From Eupeodes corollae (Eukaryota > Arthropoda > Insecta > Diptera > Syrphidae), in contig NC_079149.1 in assembly GCF_945859685.1 (NCBI RefSeq), forward strand, positions 9,707,118-9,771,117: a DNA stretch of 64,000 bases, read 5' to 3'. The notes under the pieces are model-generated. The model was not told the origin of the DNA. It did not search any database and was given only the letters and a program-made list of their open reading frames with translations. Both the position numbers and the translations under genes were made by a program. Shown here piece by piece: positions 1 through 11,182 of the stretch (the stretch's first letter is position 1; each line of letters starts with the position of its first letter).

Positions 1-92
1 AACACGAAAACCTACAAATTTTAAGCAAGACAAATCAACAGACGGAATGGAAAGTTATCAGTGTGGGTCGCAACCCAGCCTCTTTTTTTTAA
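1..92 (+). repeat. ATR repeat family, terminal block (copy 1, cut by window start)
   Basis: The first ~92 bases match the conserved end of a dispersed AT-rich repeat family (ATR) seen again at 5260-5345, 11183-11265, 15522-15570, 30268-30330, 35440-35505, 46118-46200 and 55850-55895. Shared words are AAGCAAGACAAATC, then GACGG, AAGTTATCAGTGTGGGTCG and CCCAGCC. Only the end lies inside the window; the body would lie to the left. It does not code for anything visible. Confidence 0.8.
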
Positions 93-620
93 GTGTTAAA
101 TTTTTGTATCTCAAATTAATCAAACAACTAATAGGAACTTTCAAAAAAACTTCATATGAAGTAGGATTTTTATATGAGTAAGGGTTTTAAAATTTACCTT
201 TCTTAATCTGCCAATGCAATGGTGACCTACTGGTGAGACTTTAATAATGAATTTCGCCTAGATTTCTTAGCTGGTTGTAAGAAAAATTAAATCAGCCCTC
301 CAGAGTCTAGGTGGGGCCCCCATTTTCTCTCTACTTAAAAAATCTAAAAACATACTTAAAAAAAACGGTCCTGTTTTGAAGCTTCAAGTTTCTTTGCGAC
401 TTCCTCCACTTTGGACAATTTAAATAAAAAAGAAGATAAAGTTTTCCACTTTGCCTATAGTTTGGATTTGGATTTCTTCGGATGGAATGAGTATTCACCC
501 GCTCTTTAGAGTGATGATGATGATGATTATTATGCTTCTGGTCGACTATCCATTCATTCGACTAAAATTTCTTTTGCAGACAGAAAACTTTTACGTTTAT
601 CTACTGACTGGTCCACACCG
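93..620. other. AT-rich unique DNA, nothing recognised
   Basis: No homology-bearing frame, repeat or RNA signature was seen. A short imperfect GATGAT run sits near 512-530. Confidence 0.5.
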
Positions 621-2200
621 CATTAACGTAACGCACTAAACCGCGTCACTATAGCAACATTTCTCTATATACCGCATCTCGCTGTCGCCGTGCGTCGTGC
701 CTTTGCGTTGCGCTGCTTTGCCACCAACGAATACGACATCACAGGCATATCACGGCCTTTTTTTAGGCATCCGGATCTCCAACACAGAGTGCAGAGGCGT
801 TGTCTCTCTTGGACGACTGATGTGATGTGTTCTCGACTACTGAATCCGATTCCGAATCTGATGATGGAATCTCGATGCTCTATGCCACAATTTATACTTT
901 CTGTTCAATGTTGCACCATCGCATCGTCGGTCATAGTCTTCTTCATCAGCTTCAGCTCTGTAGCTCAAGAGTATTTTCACCATGGATGGTTCCCTGTACT
1001 CTGTGAATATAAAGGAACGAGTAGATTCTTGAACCGAAACTTGAAACCCAAATGCAGAGGCAATCGAGAACTGACACGACGCGACGCTACGACCGAGGAG
1101 AGATCAAAGCTATTTCCCATTTATCATTTATCTTCTTGGCTTGGCTCCCGGTTTTGTATCCATATTCTCCTCGTAGATTCTTCAACTGAGATATGCGTAA
1201 GGGTGGAAGCACAAGCAAACAGGCCACTCCAAACCAAGCCAGAGAGGAGTAATTAAAAGGATATTCCAAATGCAAAGATACATGTAGGTATATAGATTGC
1301 GTGCCAATGAAGGTTCCTGTTCCTAAGGAATGGACAAACTCATCCAGATTCCAGAACCAACAAAACAAATAATGTCGTAACATAAAATAGAGATAGAGAT
1401 ATATATTCTTAATAAATAAGAGAGAGCGATCAAGTGTGCAAATACAGTGTGAAGTGAATTATAAGAGGGCGTGATGAATCTTCTAGATATTTATGAAAAG
1501 ATACCAATCCCAAGGTAAGGTTTATATTGATATAAAGTACGAGTGAGGATACCTACGAAAAGTCGTTACAAATGGATATAACTGTTTATTGGCACGCCAT
1601 AGGCTTAATTAAATTTTTGGGAAATAATAAAGATAGATAATAATAATAAATTGTTTTCCAAAGAAATGTTTTTCTTCAATTCAGCCTTCAGTCAGTTTTG
1701 GCTTTGGATGGTCGTCGCATTGCTGTGTAGTGCCGTGCCGTGTGCCGTACCTCGCCGCACTGTACCGTACCGGACGGGGGGTATTTGTTGTTATATTAAG
1801 GGTTGGTAAGTTGGGTATCTAATGTCCTGGGGGAATGACCGAAATGAAGTTTCTTCATTTGTTCATATCCATCCAAGAACGACGAGGACGCTTCGCGTCG
1901 CAGGCAGAGAAGACCCATCACCGTGTTGTGCCGTTGCGTCCGTCGGTCGTGTCTTCGTCGTTGTTGTCTTGAATATTTAATTCATATTATGAAAAGAACA
2001 TTTTCTCCTTATGTTATGGATAAATGTACTTTTCTTTAGATATACGAAAGTATCTATGAGATACGAAAATATCTAAAAGCAAATTCAAATAGCGTATTTC
2101 GTATTTCTGTATGGTTTGGTACTTCATAAAACAAGTTCTTATGCGATGTTATGTCGCCGAAGTTGTTGCGGCTTTGGGTTTTATCTTCAAAGTGAAGCCG
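621..2200. other. GC-richer unique patch, function unknown
   Basis: This patch is visibly richer in G+C than its surroundings, notably 660-860 and 1690-1960, where CCGT/GTACC-like words recur (for example around 1730-1785). A frame with no stop runs over 690-1256 on the plus strand but begins with GTG, has no recognisable domain and overlaps a 98-codon frame on the minus strand. I read it as low stop density rather than a gene. It could be an enhancer or an untranslated exon; the sequence does not say which. Confidence 0.35.
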
Positions 2201-4060
2201 GGCATAAAGCTGACTGTGAAGGCTTTGTCCACATGGGGTAAGTTATAAGAGCTCTTTTGCGAAAAGATATAAATTCAACAAAATCTACATTTTGTCTCTT
2301 TCTCACAGTTGGTTTCAAATTATATTTCTCGCAGTGTATATAATTATGTATCTATGTGCTTTTATGTCAAAATGATTGTTTTGCATCTTTTGGTTCGTGG
2401 TTAGATACTTTATATGAGCTATTCGTTTTGTACATAAACTTCAAGGCACGTTATAAAATTTAAATTTTTGCGCAAAGCTATTTTATGAATGTGCGATGAA
2501 ACTTTTGTATAATTAAGGTTCACTGCTTGATGCTGCGATGGGCCTGTGGCTTTGATTATAATGATTATTATGATGACGACGATGGCACATTTAAAGATAC
2601 ATAATATGAGATACATGAGATACCAAGATTACATTAGATACGTAGATAGGTATTAACAACTCTTCTCCTTCTTCTTTTCATTCTCCTTCTTTTTCTTCTT
2701 CTTTTTCTTTTTTTTTCAACTTTATGAAGATAAATTCAAGCTTTTAATTTAATGAATGCACACGAATGCGTATAATGTGAAGAATAGAATTATTATTTCT
2801 GTGTAGATACATATCCATACCCTATACGGTAGATGCTGAGGGAACATTTGATAGAAGGCTTTTAGCTTCAGTTTCGTATCTATGGAGCTTGTATTTAGGC
2901 ATAGGTATCTATGTACGTAACTTTAGATACATAAAAGTACGAATGTGTAATTAAATAGCTCTTTCAAAGAAATAAACTTCTATCATATGGAAACGGAACG
3001 GAGACGGTAGATGGAGTTAAACACAGCAGATGTGTTATGTGGAGGGAAATATGCATATATATATGAATATACAAGCTTAAAAGGTATAAGAAGGTATAGA
3101 TGAGGGAAGACGTGAGTGGGAGGAGGGATGGTGATCACTTCTGAAATGAAAATAACATAATGTACTTTTGCATCTGAGACATCGCACATTGAGTGTGAGA
3201 AGCGAGTGAGATATTTATTCTATTTTCAAAAGTTTTTCTTTTTTGAAGATGTGAAGTCATTGTTTTTGGCTTTAGTTCTGAGGTTGTTTATTCCAATCTA
3301 TCATTCTACCAACAACTTTTGAATAGAAAACTTATTTATATAGTAGACCCTTTCTGCTCTAAGCGTACTTAGAAAATGGTAGATAGATTGGATTGGTTTA
3401 AACTTTAACATAAGAAAATATGTTTTAAAATATAAAAGGGTGCGATTCAAATAAAACATGGCTACCCTTCTCTAAAACGTTGTGTAGGTATTATAGTAAA
3501 TGCTAGAAAATGTAATCACTTTTATGGGGGTGAAAAATGTGGAATGAACCAATATTAATTAAATGCAAAAACAAAAGTGGATGAATTTTTCGGTTTCTGT
3601 TTTAGTTTTTATTTGTTTGAAGATAATATTGAAAGACTTGAGGAAATTTCGAACTAAAAGACATTAGTATGAAAGTTTTCGCGTTTTTTAATTTATTGGG
3701 AAGAAATTGATCGTTTCTCTTTCTTTTATTATTCATTTGCTTCTCTCTGTCCTACATGCTTAAATTTTGGGAAAATTTAAAGTCCTTGAATTTTAAAGCA
3801 GTACTCAAAATAAAAGTACAAAATTGTATAGCAAAATGTTTCAATTCTGTAGTCTATTTTGAAAACAATCGTTCAATTTATTTAAAGTTATATACATAGA
3901 TTAAATATTATGGCACTTGAAATGACAGCTGAGTTTGACAGATGTAAAATTTCAGCGCTTTTAGTTTGAAACCATGAACTTAATGACTTCTTACAATTGC
4001 TTATTTTGAACTAAGGGTAAGTTTTGAATATTGTTTTCAATTAGTCCTTAGAAATTGAGT
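2201..4060. other. AT-rich unique DNA
   Basis: Apart from the pyrimidine tract at 2657-2720 and scattered GTAGGTAT/TATGTA simple words, nothing was recognised. Small frames at 2419-2616 and 2983-3189 show no family features. Confidence 0.45.
2657..2720 (+). repeat. Polypyrimidine (CTT-rich) low-complexity tract
   Basis: About 60 bases are almost wholly C and T, built of CTTCTT and TTTTCTT units and ending in a T run. It is simple sequence, not part of a larger element. Confidence 0.85.
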
Positions 4061-4064
4061 AAAT

Positions 4065-5345
4065 ATTGTAAGCAGTCCGTACGTTTGCGACGTTTTTTTC
4101 GTCGTCCATACCTCAAGAACCTGAATAGATCTCGACTTCAAATAAGTTTTGTTATACAGATAATAAGGCAGAAAGATGCAGAAAGGGATCTCAAGATAAT
4201 TGGGTGGGTGGTTTTTTTTACCATAGCGGTTTAAAAAAAGGTGAACATTTTGGTTAACCCTAAATATCTCACGAACCAAAAACGCTAGAGACTTGAATTA
4301 AATTTTATTTTATGTATTGTAACGTGATACCAAACACATACATTTTTGAAAAAACATCAAAATAACGGTTTTGTATAAATCAAAAAAAAAAACAGAAACA
4401 AAAAATTTTTCACCTCGAAAATTTTACGAATACAAAATAATTTTACCTCCAAAATAATTTTGAGCAATGAACAATAACATTTTTAACATTTCGTAATATA
4501 TGACAAAATTCAATTCGATTGACATTTTTTTAATTAAAAATAAAAACCTGAAAAAAACATTACTCAAAGTTAGTAAAAATAGAATTTGGACTCAAATATC
4601 TTTTCAAAAGTTTTAGGTTATGGCTTCCAATTAATTTTCATTCATAAGACCTATTGTTTTCAACATTCTGAAAATTTTTGAGAAAAATCGAATTGACAGT
4701 TTTCTTTAAAAAAATAAAACCTGAACAAAAAATTAATTAAAGTTGGTAAAAATTGATTTCGGCTCAAATATCTTTTGAAAACATTGAGATATTGGCCTTA
4801 CACTACTTTTATCTTTTGAAAAATAATGTTTTCAAAAAATAAAAACCTTATGAAAAAAAAAACAATACTAAAACTTGGTAAAAATTTGCTTTCGAATCAA
4901 ATAGCTCTTCAAAATTAAAAATATTCTCTTCAAACTTTCTTATTTCACAGAAAATATTGTTTTCAGTTGTTTTTTTTTTATAAAAATCCAACAGTCCCTT
5001 TTTCATAAAAAATAACATCTTCAAGAAATAGTACGCAAATTTTGTAAAAATTGTTTCGTTCTTGATATCTCTCAAATTAATTTCATTCATCCAATTTGTA
5101 AAAAATTAAGAAATGCTACTAAAATTGGTAAAAATTTGTTTCCGACTAAAAATCTGTTTAACAAAACTAGATTTTCAAACTAAACTATTTATTTATATCA
5201 TAAATATTCTTGGTAATTTTAAAATTTTTAAGAATAATTCACTTGACAACTTTTTTAACCCAACACAAAAAAATTCAAACTTTTAAGCAAGACAAACCGA
5301 TAGACGGGATGGGAAGTTACCAGTGTGGGTCACATCCCAGCCACT
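4065..5345 (+). repeat. ATR repeat family, near full-length copy (copy 2)
   Basis: This is the best reference copy. The left part (4070-4330) holds a CGTACGTTTGCGACG-type start, the GTCGTCCATA word, a TACCATAGCGGTTTAAA word and a TATCTCACGAACCAA word. The middle is a run of diverged internal units, each with a (T)TGGTAAAAAT word followed by a TCAAATATCTTTT word, at about 4568, 4741, 4871, 5035 and 5121. The right end is the conserved block ending in CATCCCAGCC at 5285-5345. There is no coding capacity beyond chance frames. Copies in both orientations are found across the window, so this is a dispersed element, probably non-autonomous. Its class is unknown to me. Confidence 0.75.
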
Positions 5346-5729
5346 TTTATTAGACTATGATCACAAGCAATCAATAAATTTGTGATAAAATTTGAAGAGA
5401 GTAGAAGCGTTACTGAGGTTGTAAAGCCTGTGATATTAGCACGCTCAGTCAATAATAATGTTACTGATTGAAACTGTTGCAGATGACTTGAATTTATTTA
5501 TTTCTCGGCCATTAAAGATCATGACTTGGACAGTAAATGGTTCCTGTAAAACTTGAAAACAACCTATGCACTATGCAACAAACCGATTTATGACTCCACT
5601 GCATGAGAATTTTTCTAGTCACTTTCTTTTAAGTTTTAGCGAAGGCAGATTCAACAAGTTTTGATTTATTACTGAAATTTCAACGGCCAAAGGACAAAGA
5701 TAAATACGATCTAAAAAAATATTAACAAT
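5346..5729. other. Unassigned DNA between ATR copy 2 and LINE-A
   Basis: This may include the decayed 5' part of the LINE that follows, but no frame upstream of 5730 shows recognisable protein similarity. Confidence 0.3.
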
Positions 5730-5735
5730 CTACAA

Positions 5736-6371
5736 CATGACATAATTACTCTTACAGAAACATGGCTAAATAATTCCTTCATAGATACCGAACTCTTTGA
5801 CTCAACTTACCAAGTTTTTAGACGAGATAGGCACCAATCGAGTTACTCGGAGAGAGTTGGTGGTGGAATACTATTCGCGGTAAAAAACTACCTTATATGC
5901 ACTTTGGTTGATACTTTTCATATTTCTGACGTCGAAATGCTATGTATTAAAATCAAATTGGAAACAGGTTATCTCTTTATCATCTCAGTATACATACCTC
6001 CAAGATCTACCAGTTTTGTCTATGAAAATTGCATACATTTAACTGAGAAGATCCACGACCAAATGGAACCTAATGATGAACTGCTGATCGTAGGTAATTT
6101 CAATCTTCCGAACCTCAACTGGACAAAATCATCAGATTTCAACTATTTTACACCTATCAGTCCAACGAGCACCAATGAATTCACAATTATTGATGGCTTA
6201 GCTTCTTGTGGACTTGTTCAATTTAATGGGGTTGCAAATCAATACAACAAATATTTGGACCTAATATTTTTCTCCGACACAATAAATATTGACGTAGCTG
6301 TATCTCCAACCGATGTTAAACTAGTAGAAGAAGACCGTCACCATCCAGCTTTAAATACATATATCACTTAA
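5736..6371 (+). pseudogene. LINE-A endonuclease domain (APE type)
   Basis: One frame is open from about 5736 to the stop at 6369-6371. In order it shows LTETW (the catalytic Glu motif near the N end), GGGILFAVK, a VYIPP strand, GNFNLPNLNW (the usual GDFN motif, here with Asn for Asp), LDLIF and DRHHPAL (usual SDHHP). This is the motif series of the phosphodiesterase/endonuclease that nicks the target for target-primed reverse transcription. No in-frame Met precedes 5736, so the true start is lost. The Asp-to-Asn change in GNFN and the loss of Ser in the last motif suggest a dead enzyme. The assignment as a LINE endonuclease is firm; the clade is not. Confidence 0.88.
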
Positions 6372-6378
6372 TATAAAT

Positions 6379-8064
6379 GTGTGCAATATCCCTAATACAT
6401 CAAATGAAAAGCTTGAATTCAATTTAAAAAAATGTAACTTTAATGAACTAACTAACTTATTGTGTAATGTTGACTGGAATCAACTGCTCCTAAATCGTAA
6501 TATTGAAAACATGTGTCTAAATTTGTATAGTATTCGTTTTAACTGTTTTTATGAAACTACGCCATTTCGGAAATCTCGCTATAAATCGAACTTGATGACT
6601 GTTTTCACCCTGACCCTGATGGAGTACCATCATTTGTTTTAAAAAAATGTGTGCCTCATTTATCGTACCCTATGTTTCTTTTGTTCAATAAATCTCTTAG
6701 AAGCTCAATTTTCCCACTATTATGGAAAAGTGCATTTATAACTCCGATTCATAAAAAAGGGTCTAAGAATGAAATAACGAATTACCGGCCGATTGCCAAA
6801 CTTTTCGTTATTCCCAAAATATTTGAGTCCATTATCTTTAAGATGTTATCCTTTAATTGTAATTCAATTGTATGAGTAAATCAACATGGTTTCGTCCAGA
6901 ATAAATCAACAATTACAAAGCTACTTCATTTCACTTCTTTCTGCCTTGACTCCTTCGAAGATCGTAAGCAAGTAGATTGCGTATTCACAGATTTCAGTAA
7001 AGCCTTTGACAAATTGTGTCACAAGACTTAAACACAAGACCATAAACTTAAGGCCTTAGGGTTTAAATACAAATTCTTAACGTGGATCTCGTCTTATCTT
7101 AAGAACAGAAGTTATAGCGTTATATTCAGAAATGAACGCTCCGACCAATTTTACGTTAACTCTGGTGTTCCACAGGGTAGCCATTTAGGTCCTTTTTTAT
7201 TTATCTTATATATAAATGACATAACATCCGTTATAAAAAACTCCTCCGCTTTAAATACGCTGATGACATTAAAATTTTCAAATCTATAAGTTCAATTATT
7301 GACTGCTCACAGCTTCAAGAAGATCTCCATAGTTTTAGGGAATGGTGCAATACAAACCGACTTTTATTGAATATTGACAAATGTAAAACTATGTGCTTTA
7401 CACGCAAAAAAAAACAATTATAGATTATAACTAATTATTAGATTCTTCCTCCCTTTGTAAGCTTTCCGTTTTCTCTGATTTAGGTGTTATTCTTGACAGT
7501 AAATTAACGTTATGTGACCATTATAACTGTATAGTTAAAAAAGCTAATATGATTCTAGGTTTTATTTAACGTTTTTCTCGTGACTTTCGTGACCCCTACG
7601 TCTTAAAACTTCTTTATGTATCATTTGTCAGGCCAATACTTGAATACGGCTGTGTTATATGGGCACCATACTATTCAGTCCATATTGACAGACTTGAAAG
7701 TATCCAAAAAAGATTTATGCGTTTTTGTCTTCGTTTTCTTCCGTTTTCTCAAATATTCACACCACCTCCTTATTCTCAGAGACTTTTGCTAATAAACCTC
7801 CCTACACTTTCACAACATAGACAATATCTCCAATTTTGTTTTATTTTAAAATTAATTAATGGTTCTATTATATCCGCAACAGCTCTGAATCGTCTAAATT
7901 TTAACTATAGTCAGATACCTTTATGTCCAATCTTTAGCAGAACTAACTATGGTATGAATAGCCCTTTAAATCAATTGATTTCAGTCTTTTATAAATTTTA
8001 TAATTTAATTTCATCTGTTAAAGACAATGTTAAAAGTAAACAATTTAAAGAAAGCTTTTTTTAA
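6379..8064 (+). pseudogene. LINE-A reverse transcriptase and C-terminal region, frameshifted
   Basis: Successive frames give the linker (6379-6590), FHPDPDGVPSF (about 6600), the ITPIHKKGSK and NYRPI motif (about 6740-6790), VFTDFSKAFDK (6981-7013, the first catalytic Asp motif) and SGVPQGSHLGPFLF (7161-7202). After a frameshift comes YADDIKIF (about 7255-7278, with both catalytic Asp residues present). Then follow a GVILDSKLTL thumb motif (about 7480), RPILEYGCVIWAPY (about 7630) and a C-terminal tail ending at the stop at 8064. These are the standard landmarks of Jockey/CR1-like RTs. At least four stops or frameshifts separate the blocks. The last open piece is 7717-8064. Confidence 0.87.
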
Positions 8065-8193
8065 TATGTTATAGTATTTATTTATTTCTATGTTAATTAA
8101 AATTTTAAATTAAAAATTATGTAAATAGCTATAAGTTTATAATAACGTTAGATAATTAACGGATTAAATAAATTAAAGTCAATTAGTCAAATG

Positions 8194-8251
8194 CTCGTTG
8201 AGAACCAGGGCCTAGTAACTTAGAACTATCAACCCTGTGTGCGAGTAACGC
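8194..8251 (-). mobile_element. SINE fragment (3' end only)
   Basis: About 58 bases match the 3' portion of the tRNA-derived SINE described at 48558-48852, on the minus strand. Recognisable words are AACCAGGGCCTAGT, CTATCAACC and CTGTGTGCGAGTA. The tRNA-like head is missing. Confidence 0.75.
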
Positions 8252-8289
8252 CTGAGATTAAACCTAACATACAGTTCTTATGTCGCGTG

Positions 8290-8480
8290 ATATTGTTTTT
8301 TGCGTTTGTGAGAATAATCGAACTAACAATTTTTAACAAAAATGAAAAACCAAAAAAAAAAAAAACATTTACTAAAACTTGGTACAAAATAATTTTCGAC
8401 TTCTTTTTTCAAACTTGGTTTTCGACTCAAGTATTAAGAGAATAAATAACAATATTGGGAAGCTTTTAACGACTGATTTG
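8290..8480 (+). repeat. ATR fragment (copy 3)
   Basis: Internal ATR words are present (CTAAAACTTGGTA, TTTTCGACTCAAGTATTA, AACAATATT) but neither end is. It may be the continuation of an ATR copy interrupted by LINE-A. Confidence 0.6.
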
Positions 8481-10619
8481 AAAAGAACAGTTAAAAACAA
8501 GCATTTTTTATTGTGGGAGGGGGGTTATTTTCCCCCGTTTAGGTAATACTTTCAACTAAGTTTTATACATTTTGTTAAAGCCAATACTTTTGCCTATTAA
8601 CTTGTTTTTAGATCAAGTTAAAACTATGCATGATCTGGAACAAATCACTTAAATCCAAATCCTTTTCCTTTTTTAAGAATGGCTGGCGCATATTTCAGGT
8701 ATCTATGTTCTATATGTACCTATTTGCAGTATGTAGATAGGTATAACGATGTATTTTAAAAACCGCAATTTCAAACTCATGCTTACCAGTCACAAATTTA
8801 ATTTCCTAGGTTCAAGTTTCAGTTTCGTTTTTATGACTGTCAAAGGGTTTTTTCGCCTCTGGAGGTATATAAAATGCATTCTATACATTACCTCTGGCAT
8901 ATAACTCATAGCTCTCATAAGCTTTCCCCCTGATGTAAGCTTACTGTAAGGTTCACAGAAATAAAAAAGACTATTCAGAAAGTTTATTGCTAATGAAATT
9001 TTCCATAAGCAAAAAAAATGAAAGTGCCTATGCCACGCTACAAACATACATCGAACGTACTCGTACACTTCTTTCATTCGAGTACATAGCAAACAATTTC
9101 AAAAACATTTGAATATCAAAACGAAAAAAAAAAAGTTTTCACACTCCAATTCACACCCCACGCATAGGAAAACAGAAAAATATGAAAACAAATAAAATCA
9201 AGGTTGTTTACTATGCATCTATGCAATATGGGTTCCAATTCCAATTCCGATATAAGTTAAAGCATATCTACAGAAATGTATGCTCGGAAACGGAGTTCCT
9301 TTTTGTATTTATGAGTGTTTGAACAAAATAATGTTGAATTTGGAAAATGTAGGTATTATAATATTGTTTATGTTGCTTTTCTATTTTTTATGCATAATTT
9401 TATGCGACCCACCCTGTAGAGAGTTTTATACGTTACGACGTTACTAATACATTAAATAAAAGTCCTGTCCCGTAACAAAAAGGAATTTTATTGACACATC
9501 TTTTTATATGTATGTACCTATTCGTACTCAGATAAATCAAAAACCTGTTAAACCAGAACGTGGCATGGCAGGCATCGTCATCCCGGTCACTCTCGTCAGG
9601 GAATCATCAAGCAATTTCTATAACATTTATGGACACATGGACAGCATTAAATTTCAATGAAAGAAATTCCCAAATCGGACCCTTAACAAAACTCAACTCA
9701 ACTCAATTGTATAATCATAAACTTTACTGCATTGTATATTTTCAAACTCATGGTGTGGGTCAAAGATCGCCACAGCTTCAGTTTCGAATCAGCATCCAGC
9801 ATCAGCATCAAGCTATGCAAACTTTATGGCACACTCTTAGCATAAGAGATTCTTAACAGAATAACAAAATAATAACCTCTATTCCCATTATAATGAGGGC
9901 TATACCCCTTTTGGAAACCTCAATTATCTGGCTATGGGCCGATACCGAGATAAAGGTGTTCAAAGATTAAAAAAAGGAATACATTTATAGTGGAAAACTT
10001 GTAAAACTAGTTATCGGAGATATAAACATTAAATTTGTTGATTGACAACATTGCAAAAAATATAAACAAGTTTTTTTTCAAAGTATCTATTATAAGACAA
10101 TAACATAAAACGTTTAGTTATATTTAAAAAAAAAAGATTTCTATTTCTAAGTTTATATCTGCACATTTCATTTCAGTTGTATTGATTTTGAACGTTCGAT
10201 ATTGAATAAAAAACTCAAGATTTTAGGAAGATTTACAATTTTGAATTCGGTCTTCATCGCCTTCAACCACGTATCAAAACCATTCCCGTCAACTATGGAC
10301 TTCATGCTCTCAAATATTACAACAGGATAATTTTATTTACGTCGTAACCAATAAAAGCACTACGTGTCGTAAGTTATGGATAGCCAAAAGTCGCGAAAAC
10401 CACTTTTTCATCCTCTGTTTCTTTAGATCCAATGCTTTTAAAACCCTTATAAAAATGGTCAAGTCAATCAATTGGATAAAATGTCTGTGTCAATAATTAT
10501 TTCAACAGTTTAAGAGATAGAGGGCGAAAAGAGAACAACGCTTAATTAAATTCTTGTGAAATAATTTAAGTATAAGAAACAAACATTTTTACCTTTCCAT
10601 AGGTAGTAGTTTTTGTAGT
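8481..10619. other. Unique AT-rich DNA, no gene recognised
   Basis: It includes a short G-run/C-run inverted pair around 8516-8536 and simple GTAGGTAT words. Frames at 8790-9092 (minus) and 9560-9856 (plus) lack family features. Nothing else was supported. Confidence 0.4.
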
Positions 10620-11165
10620 CAGAACGATATGTCGAATTGAAAATTTTGACGATTCTTGACGTTTCTAAATCAAAGATTTTTAGAATTAAAAAAAAAAAAA
10701 CATTTTGGTTGACCCCAAGTATCTTACGAACCATATATTTAACGATTTCAAATTTTAAATTATATTTATAATTAAATTCTCTCATTTTGGAAAAAAGATT
10801 GTTTACGAAAAAACAATAATATTAACTCCAGAATAATTTATGCAAAGAAACATTTTTGCCATTTGGTAAAGTTGAGGAAAATCGACATGGTGATAATGAT
10901 ATAAACTATTTTTTTCTTTTAAAAATTTAGTTTTTAAGATTTTTACAAATTTTTAGAAAAGTCCAACAGTCAGTTTTTCTTATTAAAAATAAGAATCCAG
11001 AAAAAATACTACGCAAAATAGGAAAGAACCGATTTCCGATTCAAATATTCTGAGAACAAGTATTGACTTCAACATTATTTCACATATGCACGATTTTATT
11101 GTTAACACAAGAAAATGTCTTTAGAAAAATTCAATTGTTATTTTTTTAAAAGAAGCAAATGACGA
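10620..11165 (+). repeat. ATR repeat family, left and middle part (copy 4)
   Basis: This matches the left half of copy 2: GAATTGAAAATTTTGAC, a CATTTTGGTTGACCCCAAGTA word, ATCTTACGAACCA, then internal TGGTAAA and TTCAAATATTCTGAG units. It has no conserved end block of its own on the right. It abuts a copy in the opposite orientation at 11183, producing a head-to-head inverted arrangement. Confidence 0.65.
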
Positions 11166-11182
11166 TAAAATTGATAAAAAGA

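Larger units (their letters stand above)
5730..8185 (+). mobile_element. LINE-A: decayed non-LTR retrotransposon (Jockey/CR1-like)
   Basis: The element contains an apurinic-type endonuclease domain followed by a reverse transcriptase and a C-terminal region, all on the plus strand in the canonical order. The 3' end after the final stop at 8064 is AT-rich and closes with AAATAAATTAAAGTCAA-like sequence near 8185. The coding region is broken by several stops and frameshifts (for example 6371, 6875, 7030 and about 7245) and seems to lack part of the segment between endonuclease and RT near 6590. It sits between two ATR pieces (to 5345, and from about 8290) and so probably inserted into or beside an ATR copy. 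A second fragment of the same or a close family lies at 56250-56760. It cannot be active. Confidence 0.88.

Noticed and set aside
690..1256. 188-codon open frame, the longest non-transposon frame
   Set aside because: It starts with GTG, has no domain or plausible composition, and a 98-codon frame overlaps on the other strand. Chance in a GC-richer patch is simpler.
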